Notes under the pieces: model-generated
The model's database searches: none
What the model saw: the letters and a program-made list of their open reading frames with translations, nothing else
What the model was told of the DNA's origin: nothing
In this document: positions 8,579 through 16,727 of the stretch, in pieces
Layout: every line of letters begins with the position of its first letter
How positions within the stretch are numbered: the stretch's first letter is position 1
Assembly (NCBI GenBank): GCA_963720725.1
Contig: CAVRGN010000003.1
Location: 124,001-188,000 of the forward strand
Origin: Benzoatithermus sp963720725
GTDB taxonomy: Bacteria; Pseudomonadota; Alphaproteobacteria; Geminicoccales; Geminicoccaceae
DNA: 64,000 bases
Direction of reading: 5' to 3'
Position numbers and translations under genes: made by a program

Positions 8579-9138
8579 TCACGAGGCGGGCAGCACGTGC
8601 TCGATGGCCGCCTTGATTTCGGCCGCATCCGGATCGACCGAGGACGGCCAGGCCGCTACCGCCCGGCCATCCGGGGCGATCAGGTATTTGTGGAAATTCC
8701 AGCGCGGACCTGCCTGCGTTCCGAGTTGCTGCCGCAGCCAAGCGAACAACGGATGCGACTGCTCGCCCTCGAACATGGGCCTTCTCGGTGAGCGGAAAGT
8801 CCACGTCGAAGTTCGTCTCGCAGAACGTCTTGATCTCACTGGCCGAGCCCGGCTCCTGTCCTCCGAAGTCGTTGGAGGGGACGCCCAGAACGATCAGCCC
8901 GCGCTGGCGATAGGCCGCCCACAGCCGCTGCAGCGCGGCATATTGGTAGGTGTAGCCGCACATGGACGCCGTGTTGACGACGAGGACGGGGTGGCCGGCG
9001 AAGCTCTCCATGGGCAATGGCTCGCCTTCGATCGACACGAATGCGAAGCTGTGGGCGGAGGGCGTCCCCGGCGAAGGCAGGGTGCGCGAGGCCAAGGCCG
9101 AGGATCATCACCGCGATCAATTGTGCCGCTCGCACCAT
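8579..9138 (-). pseudogene. Exported glutathione peroxidase-like gene, frameshifted twice
   Basis: Three reading frames together encode one glutathione peroxidase homologue. The N-terminal part (from 9138, with AAGGA 8 nt upstream) encodes a clean signal peptide ending AHPAFA|GDA. The second frame carries the catalytic cysteine in NTASMCGYT and the GVPSNDFGGQEPG motif. The third frame has PRWNFHKYLIAPDGR and the normal C terminus. Both shifts, near 9065 and near 8775, have the sign of a single inserted base. Either the gene is inactivated or the assembly has two errors. The family reduces peroxides with thiols. Confidence 0.8.
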
Positions 9139-9268
9139 GACCATTTTCCTTCGCTGCTGCCGTCCGGACCGCGTTGGCGACACGCTTGCCACTCCCGCTC
9201 AGGATGTATACGCCCAAGCCCGCGGTCGCGGATCTCCCGACCCATGCCAGATGCGCCCCGCGGACCAG

Positions 9269-9946
9269 ATGCTCAACCTCACCGTCGCCGCGCTGTTCCT
9301 GATCGGGACCCATCTGGGCATCGCCAGCACCAGTCTGCGCGGCCAGTTGATCGCGCGGCTGGGCGAGGGCGTCTATCGCGGGATCTACTCGCTGCTTGCC
9401 CTGGTCGTGCTGGGCTGGCTGGTGACTGCGTGGCAGGCAGCGCCCATGGTGCCGATCTGGGCGGTCGGCTCCGGCACGCGCTATTTCGTGGTGGCGCTGA
9501 TGCCCTTCGCCTTCCTCCTGCTGGTCTGCGCCGTCACCGCGCCGAACCCGACCGCAGTCGGGCAGCGCCCGGACCCGGACGGGGCGCCGGCCACGGGGAT
9601 CATCCGCGTGACCCGGCATCCGCTCATGTGGGGCATCGCGCTCTGGGCGGTGCTGCATCTCATCGCCACCGGCGACGCGGCATCCGCCATTGTCTTCGGC
9701 AGCCTCACCGCCCTGGCGCTGGCAGGCACGTTCCTCATCGACGCCCGGCGCACGCGCGAGAACGCGCCGGGCTGGGGCGTATTCCTTCAGGCCACGTCCA
9801 ACCTGCCCTTCGCAGCGATCCTGGAGCACCGCCAGAAGCTGGTGGCGGGCGAGATCGGGTTGTGGCGCGTGGCTGTCGCACTCGCGGCCTATGTCGTCCT
9901 GTTCTGGCTGCACCCGCGCCTGTTCGGCGTGAACCCTCTCGGTTGA
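9269..9946 (+). CDS. NnrU-family membrane protein
   Basis: A 225-residue integral membrane protein with about six hydrophobic helices. The motif VTRHPLMWGIALWAVLHL (about residues 111-128) is typical of the NnrU family, which also includes plant zeta-carotene isomerase. NnrU was first noted near nitrite and nitric-oxide reductase genes, but its role in bacteria is unclear. The start is uncertain: ATGs at 9251 and 9269 are in frame and neither has a good ribosome site. The neighbours do not suggest denitrification. Confidence 0.8.
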   Translation: MLNLTVAALFLIGTHLGIASTSLRGQLIARLGEGVYRGIYSLLALVVLGWLVTAWQAAPMVPIWAVGSGTRYFVVALMPFAFLLLVCAVTAPNPTAVGQRPDPDGAPATGIIRVTRHPLMWGIALWAVLHLIATGDAASAIVFGSLTALALAGTFLIDARRTRENAPGWGVFLQATSNLPFAAILEHRQKLVAGEIGLWRVAVALAAYVVLFWLHPRLFGVNPLG

Positions 9947-9956
9947 GCAAGGCTGC

Positions 9957-10136
9957 TCAGGCCAAGTACCACATCACGGTGCGGACCAGCGCAAACACGA
10001 TACCAGCACCGACCAGACCGAGAGCCACCGCCTCGAACCGCCGACGCCGCCGAGCATCGTTCGCCATGCCGCGACCAACGAGCCAAATCAGCAGCGCCGC
10101 GCCCGCCACCACCCCGAAAAGCTGATCTTCACGCAT
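9957..10136 (-). CDS. Small two-helix membrane protein, unknown
   Basis: A 59-residue frame starting MREDQLFGVVAGAALLIWLV and ending VRTVMWYLA. Two hydrophobic helices (about residues 8-20 and 37-52) flank a strongly basic hinge with five consecutive arginines, which predicts a cytoplasmic loop. No ribosome site is obvious. It is convergent with the NnrU gene, 10 nt from its stop. The helix-basic loop-helix design suggests a real product, but the family is not recognised. Confidence 0.5.
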   Translation of the reverse strand: MREDQLFGVVAGAALLIWLVGRGMANDARRRRRFEAVALGLVGAGIVFALVRTVMWYLA

Positions 10137-10197
10137 CAGGCGGTGCTAGGCTGTTCGATGCGGGCTGCCGCTGTCGCAGGAGATGGCCGCGACGCCG

Positions 10198-10428
10198 CTA
10201 TGCCCAGAAGCGATATAAGACGAGCAGGACCAGCCAGATCGGCAAGCTCAGCATACAGCCGATTGCGATGCCGATGCAGGGATTGCCGGGCTCGCGCTCG
10301 TTCCCAGCGGCTATGGCCCAGCCGACCGAACCATCCGCGCGAGCCGCCGGAAGCACGGACGTCGGCATGGACCCCCCGATCCGACCACCCACGCGAGGGG
10401 CGATCTCAAAGTTTATGTTCTTGGCCAT
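10198..10428 (-). CDS. Small single-helix membrane protein, unknown
   Basis: A 76-residue frame with a polar N-terminal half and one C-terminal hydrophobic helix (about residues 52-73, GIAIGCMLSLPIWLVLLVLY) ending in RFWA. A weak ribosome-like TTGGA lies just before the ATG. It sits alone between another small membrane frame and the divergent aldolase gene. No homologue is recognised, so coding status is uncertain. Confidence 0.4.
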   Translation of the reverse strand: MAKNINFEIAPRVGGRIGGSMPTSVLPAARADGSVGWAIAAGNEREPGNPCIGIAIGCMLSLPIWLVLLVLYRFWA

Positions 10429-10589
10429 GTATCCAACATAACCGGAGGCAGCAGTGATTGCAACTCAACCAATATGCCATATCCTGTTGCCATTATGCGA
10501 CATGCAAGAAACTTGTCGTTACGTGGACAATTGCCGGCGCGGCGGCTAGCGTCGACAGGCGCCGACCGACACTGGAGGACCCTTCCGAC

Positions 10590-11381
10590 ATGCGTGCCAA
10601 TCTGCTCACCCGCGCCTGGTCGGAAGGCAGGCGGACCGCAAACGGCTGGCTGTCGATTCCGTCGAGCTTCGCAGCGGAAGTGATGGCGCATCAGGGTTGG
10701 GACAGCCTCACCATCGACCTCCAGCACGGCGTCGTGGACTACCAGACCGCCGTGGGCATGCTGCAGGCGATCTCCACCACCGCCACGGTACCCATGGTCC
10801 GCGTGCCCTGGCTCGACCCCGGCATCGTGATGAAGATGCTCGACGCGGGCAGCTATGGCGTGATCTGCCCGATGATCAACAACCGCGAAGAGGCCGCGAC
10901 CTTCGTGCGCGCCTGCCGCTATCCGCCTCGCGGCAACCGCAGCATGGGTCCGATCCGGGCCACGCTGTTCGCCGGCGAGGACTATGTCCAGCACGCCAAC
11001 GACACCGTACTGGCCTTTGCCATGATCGAAACCGCGGCCGCACTGGACGATCTGGATGCCATCCTTGCCACGCCGGGGCTCGACGGGATCTATGTCGGTC
11101 CGTCCGATCTCGGCGCCGCCCTTGGCTGCCCGCCGATCCTCGACCCGGTCGAGCCGAAGGTGGTGGCCGCGGTCGAGCATGTGCTGGCGGCCGCCAAGAA
11201 GGCCGGCTTGCGCGCCGGGATCCATACCGGTGCCCCCGCCTATGCGCGGCGCATGCACGAACTCGGGTTCGACTTCATCTCGCTAGCTTCGGACTCGCGC
11301 TTGCTGGCGCTCAAGAGCCAGGAATCGCTCGCGGTGATCCGCGGCGAGCATGGCCCGGACGCGAAGGTGGGAGGATACTGA
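10590..11381 (+). CDS. HpcH/HpaI-family aldolase
   Basis: A 263-residue class II aldolase of the HpcH/HpaI family, which cleaves 4-hydroxy-2-oxo acids to pyruvate or a related keto acid plus an aldehyde using a divalent metal. Visible motifs are DLQHGVVDY (residues 40-48), VRVPWLDPGIVMKMLDAG, the metal-binding segment FAMIETAAALDD and GIYVGPSDL. The ATG at 10590 has GGAGG 11 nt upstream; the 44 extra codons upstream in frame are not family-like. It ends one base before the stop codon of the convergent gene, with no intergenic space. The true substrate cannot be assigned. Confidence 0.88.
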   Translation: MRANLLTRAWSEGRRTANGWLSIPSSFAAEVMAHQGWDSLTIDLQHGVVDYQTAVGMLQAISTTATVPMVRVPWLDPGIVMKMLDAGSYGVICPMINNREEAATFVRACRYPPRGNRSMGPIRATLFAGEDYVQHANDTVLAFAMIETAAALDDLDAILATPGLDGIYVGPSDLGAALGCPPILDPVEPKVVAAVEHVLAAAKKAGLRAGIHTGAPAYARRMHELGFDFISLASDSRLLALKSQESLAVIRGEHGPDAKVGGY

Positions 11382-12239
11382 TCAAGGGTGGAACTGCAGC
11401 AGCCGCTCGGTCGGGACCATGCCGACCGCGGTGTAGTCCAGCCGGTCCATGCTCCAGCGCAGCTGATGGAGGCCGTCGCCACTCTGATCCACCGGCAGCT
11501 CGGCCGGCTCGGCTGGAGCAGCTGCGCCCCCGCTGACGAAGACCATCACCGGGGCCGATTCCGGATCCTCCAACTCGGCATAGACCAGTGCGCCCGACTC
11601 GGTTCCGGCCACGGCGGCCCGGCTGGCACCGACCAAGCGGTAGCCGTCGGGAACCTGTGGCAGGACCACCGGGCGACCGAGCTCGGCCGTTAGCCAGTCC
11701 GCGGCTTGGCGACTTTCGCCGGTAGGCAAAGTCGGCACCGATCCATTGCGCCGATAGTCCAGGTAAGCCTGCTCAGCCGTCGGTTCGCCCAACCCGGTCA
11801 GGTTGCCCCGCAGCACCTGATAGGCGGCACCCAGCGCCATCGCGACCAGCAGCGCGCCTGCCAGCTTCGAGGCGGTACCACGACCGCGGGTCCGCGGTGC
11901 CGTCACCGCTCGGCCGTTGGCTCGTCGGGCCGCCGCGTGGGACGATGCCGCCGCCCCGTCCGGCCGCGGCGGCGGCCGGGGCGAAGCGAGCAGCCGCCTT
12001 CCGCCCACGGCACCGTTGCTGCCGACCAGGTCAAGCTCCAGCCCCGCCCAGACCGAGCCCGGTTCGTGGATCAGGCGGAAGCGCCGCTGCGTGTCGCGCT
12101 CGAACTGCCGCAACCGCTCCACACGGGCCTGGCAGCCGGCGCACAGCGCCAGATGTCGGCGCAGCACCGCGGTGCGGCTGCGGCCGAGCCGACCGTCGAT
12201 GAAGGCCTCGAGATAGCGTTCGAGGTCACCGCAGCGCAT
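11382..12239 (-). CDS. Zinc-finger anti-sigma-factor-like membrane protein
   Basis: A 285-residue protein. The N terminus (residues 1-45) resembles a zf-HC2 anti-sigma domain, with the metal-site core HLALCAGC at about residues 29-36. A Pro/Arg-rich linker follows, then one transmembrane helix (about 125-142, LAGALLVAMALGAAYQVL) and a periplasmic domain to the end. GGGAGG lies 5 nt before the ATG. Such proteins hold an ECF sigma factor inactive at the membrane, but no sigma gene is adjacent, so the partner must lie elsewhere or the role has changed. Confidence 0.72.
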   Translation of the reverse strand: MRCGDLERYLEAFIDGRLGRSRTAVLRRHLALCAGCQARVERLRQFERDTQRRFRLIHEPGSVWAGLELDLVGSNGAVGGRRLLASPRPPPRPDGAAASSHAAARRANGRAVTAPRTRGRGTASKLAGALLVAMALGAAYQVLRGNLTGLGEPTAEQAYLDYRRNGSVPTLPTGESRQAADWLTAELGRPVVLPQVPDGYRLVGASRAAVAGTESGALVYAELEDPESAPVMVFVSGGAAAPAEPAELPVDQSGDGLHQLRWSMDRLDYTAVGMVPTERLLQFHP

Positions 12240-12481
12240 GACGACCTCCCAAGGCGCTGGCGCGAGGGCTGGCCCGAGCCGGCTTGGCAGGACTGTCACT
12301 CAACCGCGCTCCGGGCGCAACGGGGCATCGCACGACTTGGTGGCCATCCGTGCGCGGCGGCGCCCCCGCCCTGTCATGCGACCGTCGTTTTCCTGTTGCC
12401 AAGCCTCACGGGCGCCTTGAACATGACAGCCCAAACAGAACCGAGGCGGTGACCCGCCGGCCAGGCAGTCAGGGAGGCGTC

Positions 12482-14500
12482 ATGGGGGCGAACACGACGG
12501 CGCGCAATGTCGCCCTGGTCGGGGCCAGCGGCGCGGGCAAGACGACGCTGCTCGAGAGCATGCTGTTCGTATCCGGCGCCATCGGGCGCAAGGGCGGCGT
12601 GGGCGACGGCACCACGGTCGCCGATGCCAGCGCCGAGGCCCGCGCCCGGCATATGAGCACCGAGGTCAGTGTCGCCGGCTTCAACGCGCATGGGCTGGAC
12701 TTCACCGTTCTCGACTGTCCGGGCTCGGTCGAGTTCGTCCACGACGCCTACAACGCCGCGCTGGGATGCGATGCCGCGCTGGTCGTGGTGGAGCCCGTCC
12801 TCGAACGGTTGATCACCGTGGCGCCGCTGCTCCAATTCCTGGATGCGCACGCGATCCCGCACCTGATCTTCGTCAACAAGATGGACCGCTCGGAGGTGCG
12901 CTATCGCGATCTGCTGCAGACCTTGCGCGATCTCAGCGCCCGTCCCGTCGTCCCGCACCAGTACGCAATCGGCCGCGGCGAGGATCTCGTCGGCTACGTC
13001 GATCTCGTCAGCGAAGAGGCCCATGCGTTCCGGCCCGGCGAGCCCTCCGACGTCATTCCCGTGCCGGTGGAGTATCTGGAGCGCGAGCAGACGGCCAGGC
13101 GCGAGATGCTGGAGACACTGGCCGACTTCGACGACGACCTGATGACCCTGCTCCTCGAGGATCAGGAGCCGCCCACCGATCTGATCCTCCGCGATCTGCG
13201 CAAGACCCTGGGCGCCGATCAGGTGGTACCGGTCTTCATGGGTGTGGCCGATCGCGACATGGGCGTGCGCCGGCTGCTCGAGGCGCTGGCCAGGGAGGTG
13301 CCGGAGCCTCGTGTGCGGCCGACGCAGCTCGGTCTCGCCGAGGACGGGCCGGCGCTGGTTCAGGTGCTCAAGAACTACTATCTGCCGCACGCCGGCAAGC
13401 TGTCACTCGTCCGCGTCTGGCGCGGTTCGGTCAAGGACGGCACCACGCTCGACGACATGCGGGTCGGCGGAGTCTACCGGCTGTTCGGCGGGCAGCAGCA
13501 GAACGTGGGCGTGGCCGAAGCGGGCGAGATCGTGGCCCTTGCCCGGCTCGAGGGTGCCCGCACCGGCGCCCTGCTGGGCGACGTCGAGGCGGCCCAGATG
13601 CCGCAACCGCCGGCGACCAAACACATGTACGCGTTCGCGGTGACCGCGGCCAACCGCAACGACGAGGTCAAGCTGTCCAGCGCCTTCGCCAAGCTGGTCG
13701 ACGAGGACCCCGCCCTGCGCGTCGAGATCGACCGCGAAACGCACCAGACGGTGCTGTGGGGCCAGGGCGAGATTCACCTGCGCGTGGCGCTCGACCGTCT
13801 GAAGAACAAGTACCATGTCGAGGTGATCCCCGAGGTGCCGCGCACGCCCTATCGCGAAACCATCCGCAAGGGTGCCCAGGCGCATGGTCGCCACAAGAAG
13901 CAGTCCGGCGGCCATGGCCAGTTCGGCGACGTCAAGCTCGAGATCCAGCCCCTGCCGCGCGGCGCGGGCTTCCAGTTCGAGAACAAGGTCGTGGGTGGCG
14001 CCGTACCGCGCCAGTACATCCCGGCGGTGGAGGCCGGGGCGCGCGAGCACCTGCAGCGCGGCCCCCTCGGCTTTGCCGTGGTCGACGTGGCGGTCAGCCT
14101 GCACGACGGCCAGTTCCACACCGTCGACAGCAACGAGCTTTCGTTCAAGCTGGCCACCGGCCAGGCGCTGAAGGAGGGCCTGCCGCAGTGCGATCCTGTT
14201 CTGCTCGAGCCGATCTTGAGCGTCACCATCTCCGTGCCCGCCGACTACACCGCCAAGGCGCTGCAGCTGGTGTCCGGCAAGCGCGGGCAGATCATGGGCT
14301 ACGAGGCCAAGGGCGGCTGGACCGGCTGGGACGAGATCAGCGCCCATATCCCGCAAGGCGAGATGCACGATCTGATCGTGTCGTTGCGCTCGCTCAGCCA
14401 GGGTACGGGCTTCTTCGACTGGACCTACGACCACCTGCAGGAGGTTCCCGACCGGCTGGCGCAGGCGATCGTCGACAGGCACCGCGATCTCGCGGCATAG
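12482..14500 (+). CDS. Elongation factor G-like GTPase (EF-G paralogue)
   Basis: A 672-residue translational GTPase. The G motifs are GASGAGKTT (residues 14-22), DCPG (G3) and NKMD (G4). EF-G domains II to V follow, including GHGQFGDVKLE and the C-terminal RGQIMGYE. GGGAGG lies 5 nt before the ATG; upstream in-frame codons to 12284 lack family similarity. The G domain is divergent and the gene is not in an rpsL-rpsG-fusA-tuf operon, so this is probably the accessory EF-G-like class, not the main FusA. It may act in ribosome recycling or under stress; this is inference. Confidence 0.88.
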   Translation: MGANTTARNVALVGASGAGKTTLLESMLFVSGAIGRKGGVGDGTTVADASAEARARHMSTEVSVAGFNAHGLDFTVLDCPGSVEFVHDAYNAALGCDAALVVVEPVLERLITVAPLLQFLDAHAIPHLIFVNKMDRSEVRYRDLLQTLRDLSARPVVPHQYAIGRGEDLVGYVDLVSEEAHAFRPGEPSDVIPVPVEYLEREQTARREMLETLADFDDDLMTLLLEDQEPPTDLILRDLRKTLGADQVVPVFMGVADRDMGVRRLLEALAREVPEPRVRPTQLGLAEDGPALVQVLKNYYLPHAGKLSLVRVWRGSVKDGTTLDDMRVGGVYRLFGGQQQNVGVAEAGEIVALARLEGARTGALLGDVEAAQMPQPPATKHMYAFAVTAANRNDEVKLSSAFAKLVDEDPALRVEIDRETHQTVLWGQGEIHLRVALDRLKNKYHVEVIPEVPRTPYRETIRKGAQAHGRHKKQSGGHGQFGDVKLEIQPLPRGAGFQFENKVVGGAVPRQYIPAVEAGAREHLQRGPLGFAVVDVAVSLHDGQFHTVDSNELSFKLATGQALKEGLPQCDPVLLEPILSVTISVPADYTAKALQLVSGKRGQIMGYEAKGGWTGWDEISAHIPQGEMHDLIVSLRSLSQGTGFFDWTYDHLQEVPDRLAQAIVDRHRDLAA

Positions 14501-14638
14501 CCATGACCCAGAGCCGCCCGGATACTCCGGCCGGCCAAATCAGGCCCGCCTGCCCTGCCCGCAAGAGCCAGACCTGCCAGAGCGCGCCGCCGTTTCCGTC
14601 TGCCCGCGCGCGCCACGCTGCTGCGGGCGGCGATCGTC

Positions 14639-15265
14639 TTGGCGCTGCTGCCGACGGCGCTCATCCTGGTCTACCGCTTCGTTCCGCCGCCATTGACCCC
14701 GCTGATGCTGGTTCGGCTGGTCGAGGGCGAGGGCCTGGACAAGAGCTGGCAGCCGCTCGAGCGCATCTCGCACTATCTGCCGCAGGCGGTGATCGCGTCG
14801 GAGGATAACCGCTTCTGCCGGCACTGGGGCTTCGACTGGAAGGAACTCGGCGGCCAGATCGACCGTGCCATGGCCGGCAAGAGCGCGCGGGGCGCCAGCA
14901 CCATCAGCATGCAGGTGGCGAAGAACGTCCTGCTCTGGCCCGGACGCGACGTGCTGCGCAAGCTGCTCGAGGTTCCGCTCACACCTCAGTTGGAGCTGCT
15001 CTGGGGCAAGCGGCGGATCATGGAGGTGTACCTGAACGTCGCCGAGACGGGCCCTGGCATGTACGGCGCCGAAGCGGCAGCGCGCGGCTACTTCGCCAAG
15101 CCCGCAAGCGAGCTCACCCGCCACGAGGCCGCTCTGATCGCGGCGGTACTGCCGAACCCCCTGCTCTGGTCCCCGCGCCGGCCCACCGCCTACATCCGTG
15201 GGCGCGCGCGCGTGATCGAGCGCCGCGTCGGCCAGCTCGGACCGCTCCTCGACTGCGTGCGCTGA
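14639..15265 (+). CDS. mtgA: Monofunctional peptidoglycan glycosyltransferase MtgA
   Basis: A GT51 transglycosylase that polymerises lipid II into glycan strands at the inner membrane. Motifs ASEDNRFCRHWGFDW (catalytic Glu), RGASTISMQVAKN, RRIMEVYLNVAE and GAEAAARGYFAKPA are intact. The start is doubtful: the only usable codon in this frame is TTG 14639, which cuts into the membrane anchor and has no ribosome site. The plausible ATG (14503, just after the EF-G stop) is in another frame. Codons upstream of 14639 still encode a basic stretch, then the anchor, so a +1 frameshift between 14503 and 14582 is likely. Confidence 0.88.
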   Translation: MALLPTALILVYRFVPPPLTPLMLVRLVEGEGLDKSWQPLERISHYLPQAVIASEDNRFCRHWGFDWKELGGQIDRAMAGKSARGASTISMQVAKNVLLWPGRDVLRKLLEVPLTPQLELLWGKRRIMEVYLNVAETGPGMYGAEAAARGYFAKPASELTRHEAALIAAVLPNPLLWSPRRPTAYIRGRARVIERRVGQLGPLLDCVR

Positions 15266-15286
15266 GACGCTCCGACGCCGCCGGGC

Positions 15287-16039
15287 TCAGGACGGCCCGA
15301 AGCTCTGGACCAGGCTGCCCACCACCAGCGCCCAGCCATCGACCAGGACGAAGAAGATCAGCTTGAACGGCAAGGAGATCATCACCGGCGGCAGCATCAT
15401 CATGCCCATCGACATCAGCACCGACGCCACGACCATGTCGATGATCAGGAACGGCAGGAAGATCAGGAAGCCGATCTCGAAGGCGCGGCGCAGCTCGCTG
15501 ATCATGAACGAAGGCAGGAGCACCCGGAACGGCGTCTCCGCGAGCGGCGGCACCGGCTCGAGGCGGGCGATCTCGGCGAACAGGGCGACGTCCGCCGCCC
15601 TCGCCTGCCGCAGCATGAAGGCGCGCACCGGCTCCGCCGCGCGGTTGAGCGCCTCGCCCTCGTCGATCTCGTCGGCCAAAAGCGGCTCGAGCCCATCGCG
15701 ATAGACCGCCTCCAGGGTCGGCGTCATCACGAACAGGGTGAGGAACAGTGCCAACCCGACCAGTACGCTGTTGGGCGGAGTCTGCTGCAGGCCGATCGCG
15801 GTGCGCAGGAACGACAGCACGATGACGATGCGGGTGAAGGAGGTGACCATCACCAGGATCGACGGCGCCAGGCTCAGCACCGTGATCAGCATCACCAAGC
15901 GCAAGATCTGGCCCGACACGGCACCCCCGGACTGGCCGAGGTCGACGCTGATCGACTGGGCCGCGGCGGTGCGCGTCAGGACCAGGGCGATGCCGGCGCC
16001 CACCGCTGCCACAAGTAGCGCCGCCGGCGACCTGCTCAA
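15287..16039 (-). CDS. fliP: FliP, flagellar type III export gate protein
   Basis: A 250-residue export-gate protein with a cleavable N-terminal signal (to about residue 25, ending AAAQ) and four membrane helices. Motifs are PSILVMVTSFTRIVIVLSFL, TPPNSVLVGLALFLTLFVM, and MMLPPVMISLPFKLIFFV near the end. It assembles with FliQ and FliR as the core of the export channel. The start is a TTG overlapping the fliO stop (TTGA at 16039 to 16036), matching the coupling style of motE. It is the last gene of the fliO-fliP operon. Confidence 0.95.
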   Translation of the reverse strand: MSRSPAALLVAAVGAGIALVLTRTAAAQSISVDLGQSGGAVSGQILRLVMLITVLSLAPSILVMVTSFTRIVIVLSFLRTAIGLQQTPPNSVLVGLALFLTLFVMTPTLEAVYRDGLEPLLADEIDEGEALNRAAEPVRAFMLRQARAADVALFAEIARLEPVPPLAETPFRVLLPSFMISELRRAFEIGFLIFLPFLIIDMVVASVLMSMGMMMLPPVMISLPFKLIFFVLVDGWALVVGSLVQSFGPS

Positions 16040-16347
16040 GCGGCGCGCTCCCTCGAACCGGCGATTGCGGTCCCCTCCTGCGGGGAAGCATCGAGCCTGG
16101 CGATACCGGCCGGACCCACGGCCAGCATCAGCTCCGTCGGTCCGTACCGGACGACCACGATCCGGTTGCGGGCATCCAGGCTCAGGCTCGCGACGACGCG
16201 AAGCGCATCGGCGGCCGGAACCGCCGGCGAAAGCGCGAATCCTTGACGCGCCATCGTCCAGCGTGCGGCCAGCAACAGTAGCAAGACGGCTGCGAGCGCC
16301 AGAACCGCGCGGGCGAGCGCCGGCAGTGAGCCGTCCACGAGGCTCAT
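16036..16347 (-). CDS. fliO: FliO-like flagellar export assembly protein
   Basis: A 103-residue protein with one N-terminal membrane helix (about residues 12-29) and a small cytoplasmic beta-rich domain (VASLSLDARNRIVVVRYGPTE, about 53-73), as expected for FliO/FliZ-type proteins that stabilise FliP during export-gate assembly. Position directly before fliP, with a 4-nt overlap, supports this. Sequence similarity in this family is low, so the call rests on topology and context. Confidence 0.8.
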   Translation of the reverse strand: MSLVDGSLPALARAVLALAAVLLLLLAARWTMARQGFALSPAVPAADALRVVASLSLDARNRIVVVRYGPTELMLAVGPAGIARLDASPQEGTAIAGSRERAA

Positions 16348-16643
16348 CGCGGCTGCGGGCCCCGGCCGTAGGAATGCTGCGCCTGCCGGTGGCGATCGAG
16401 GGCCACGATCCGCGCCCGCGCCGCCTCGCGCTCGAGCTCGAGCTGGCCCACGAGCCCGGCAAGCTCGTCGAGCAGGGCCATGAGCGCGGCGCGGTCGGCT
16501 TGCACGGTGCCCAAGGGCGGCAGGCCGCCGACGAGCGCGTGCAGGCGAGCGCGCAGGTTGGCGTCGGTCTGTGGGGCCGTCGCCGCCAGCCGCCGGCGCA
16601 GCTCGGCCGTCGAGGCGCAGAGATCGCGCAGCCGCTCGCCCAT
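16344..16643 (-). CDS. Small flagellar-operon helical protein, unknown
   Basis: A 99-residue, mostly helical and highly charged protein without membrane segments. The stretch ALMALLDELAGLVGQLELER (about residues 53-72) is likely coiled coil. It is the first gene of the fliO-fliP operon and overlaps fliO by 4 nt (ATGA). A perfect CtrA-type box lies 53 nt upstream of its ATG. Size and helicity resemble FlgN/FliT-type chaperones, but no signature is visible, so no function is assigned. Confidence 0.65.
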   Translation of the reverse strand: MGERLRDLCASTAELRRRLAATAPQTDANLRARLHALVGGLPPLGTVQADRAALMALLDELAGLVGQLELEREAARARIVALDRHRQAQHSYGRGPQPR

Positions 16644-16695
16644 GTCCGGATCCCGTCAGCAGGTCACTGTCGCCGGCAAGGCTAGCTCCCTATGG

Positions 16696-16711
16696 TTAAT
16701 TTGGGCTTAAC
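16696..16711. promoter_or_regulatory. Perfect CtrA box before the fliO-fliP operon
   Basis: TTAA, TTTGGGC, TTAAC matches the CtrA consensus TTAA-N7-TTAAC at every fixed position. It lies 53 nt before the first gene of the minus-strand fliO-fliP operon. It ends only 16 nt before the moeB ATG and abuts its ribosome site. It therefore fits activation of the flagellar operon much better than activation of moeB. Confidence 0.75.
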
Positions 16712-16727
16712 GGCCAAGGAGGGCCCG

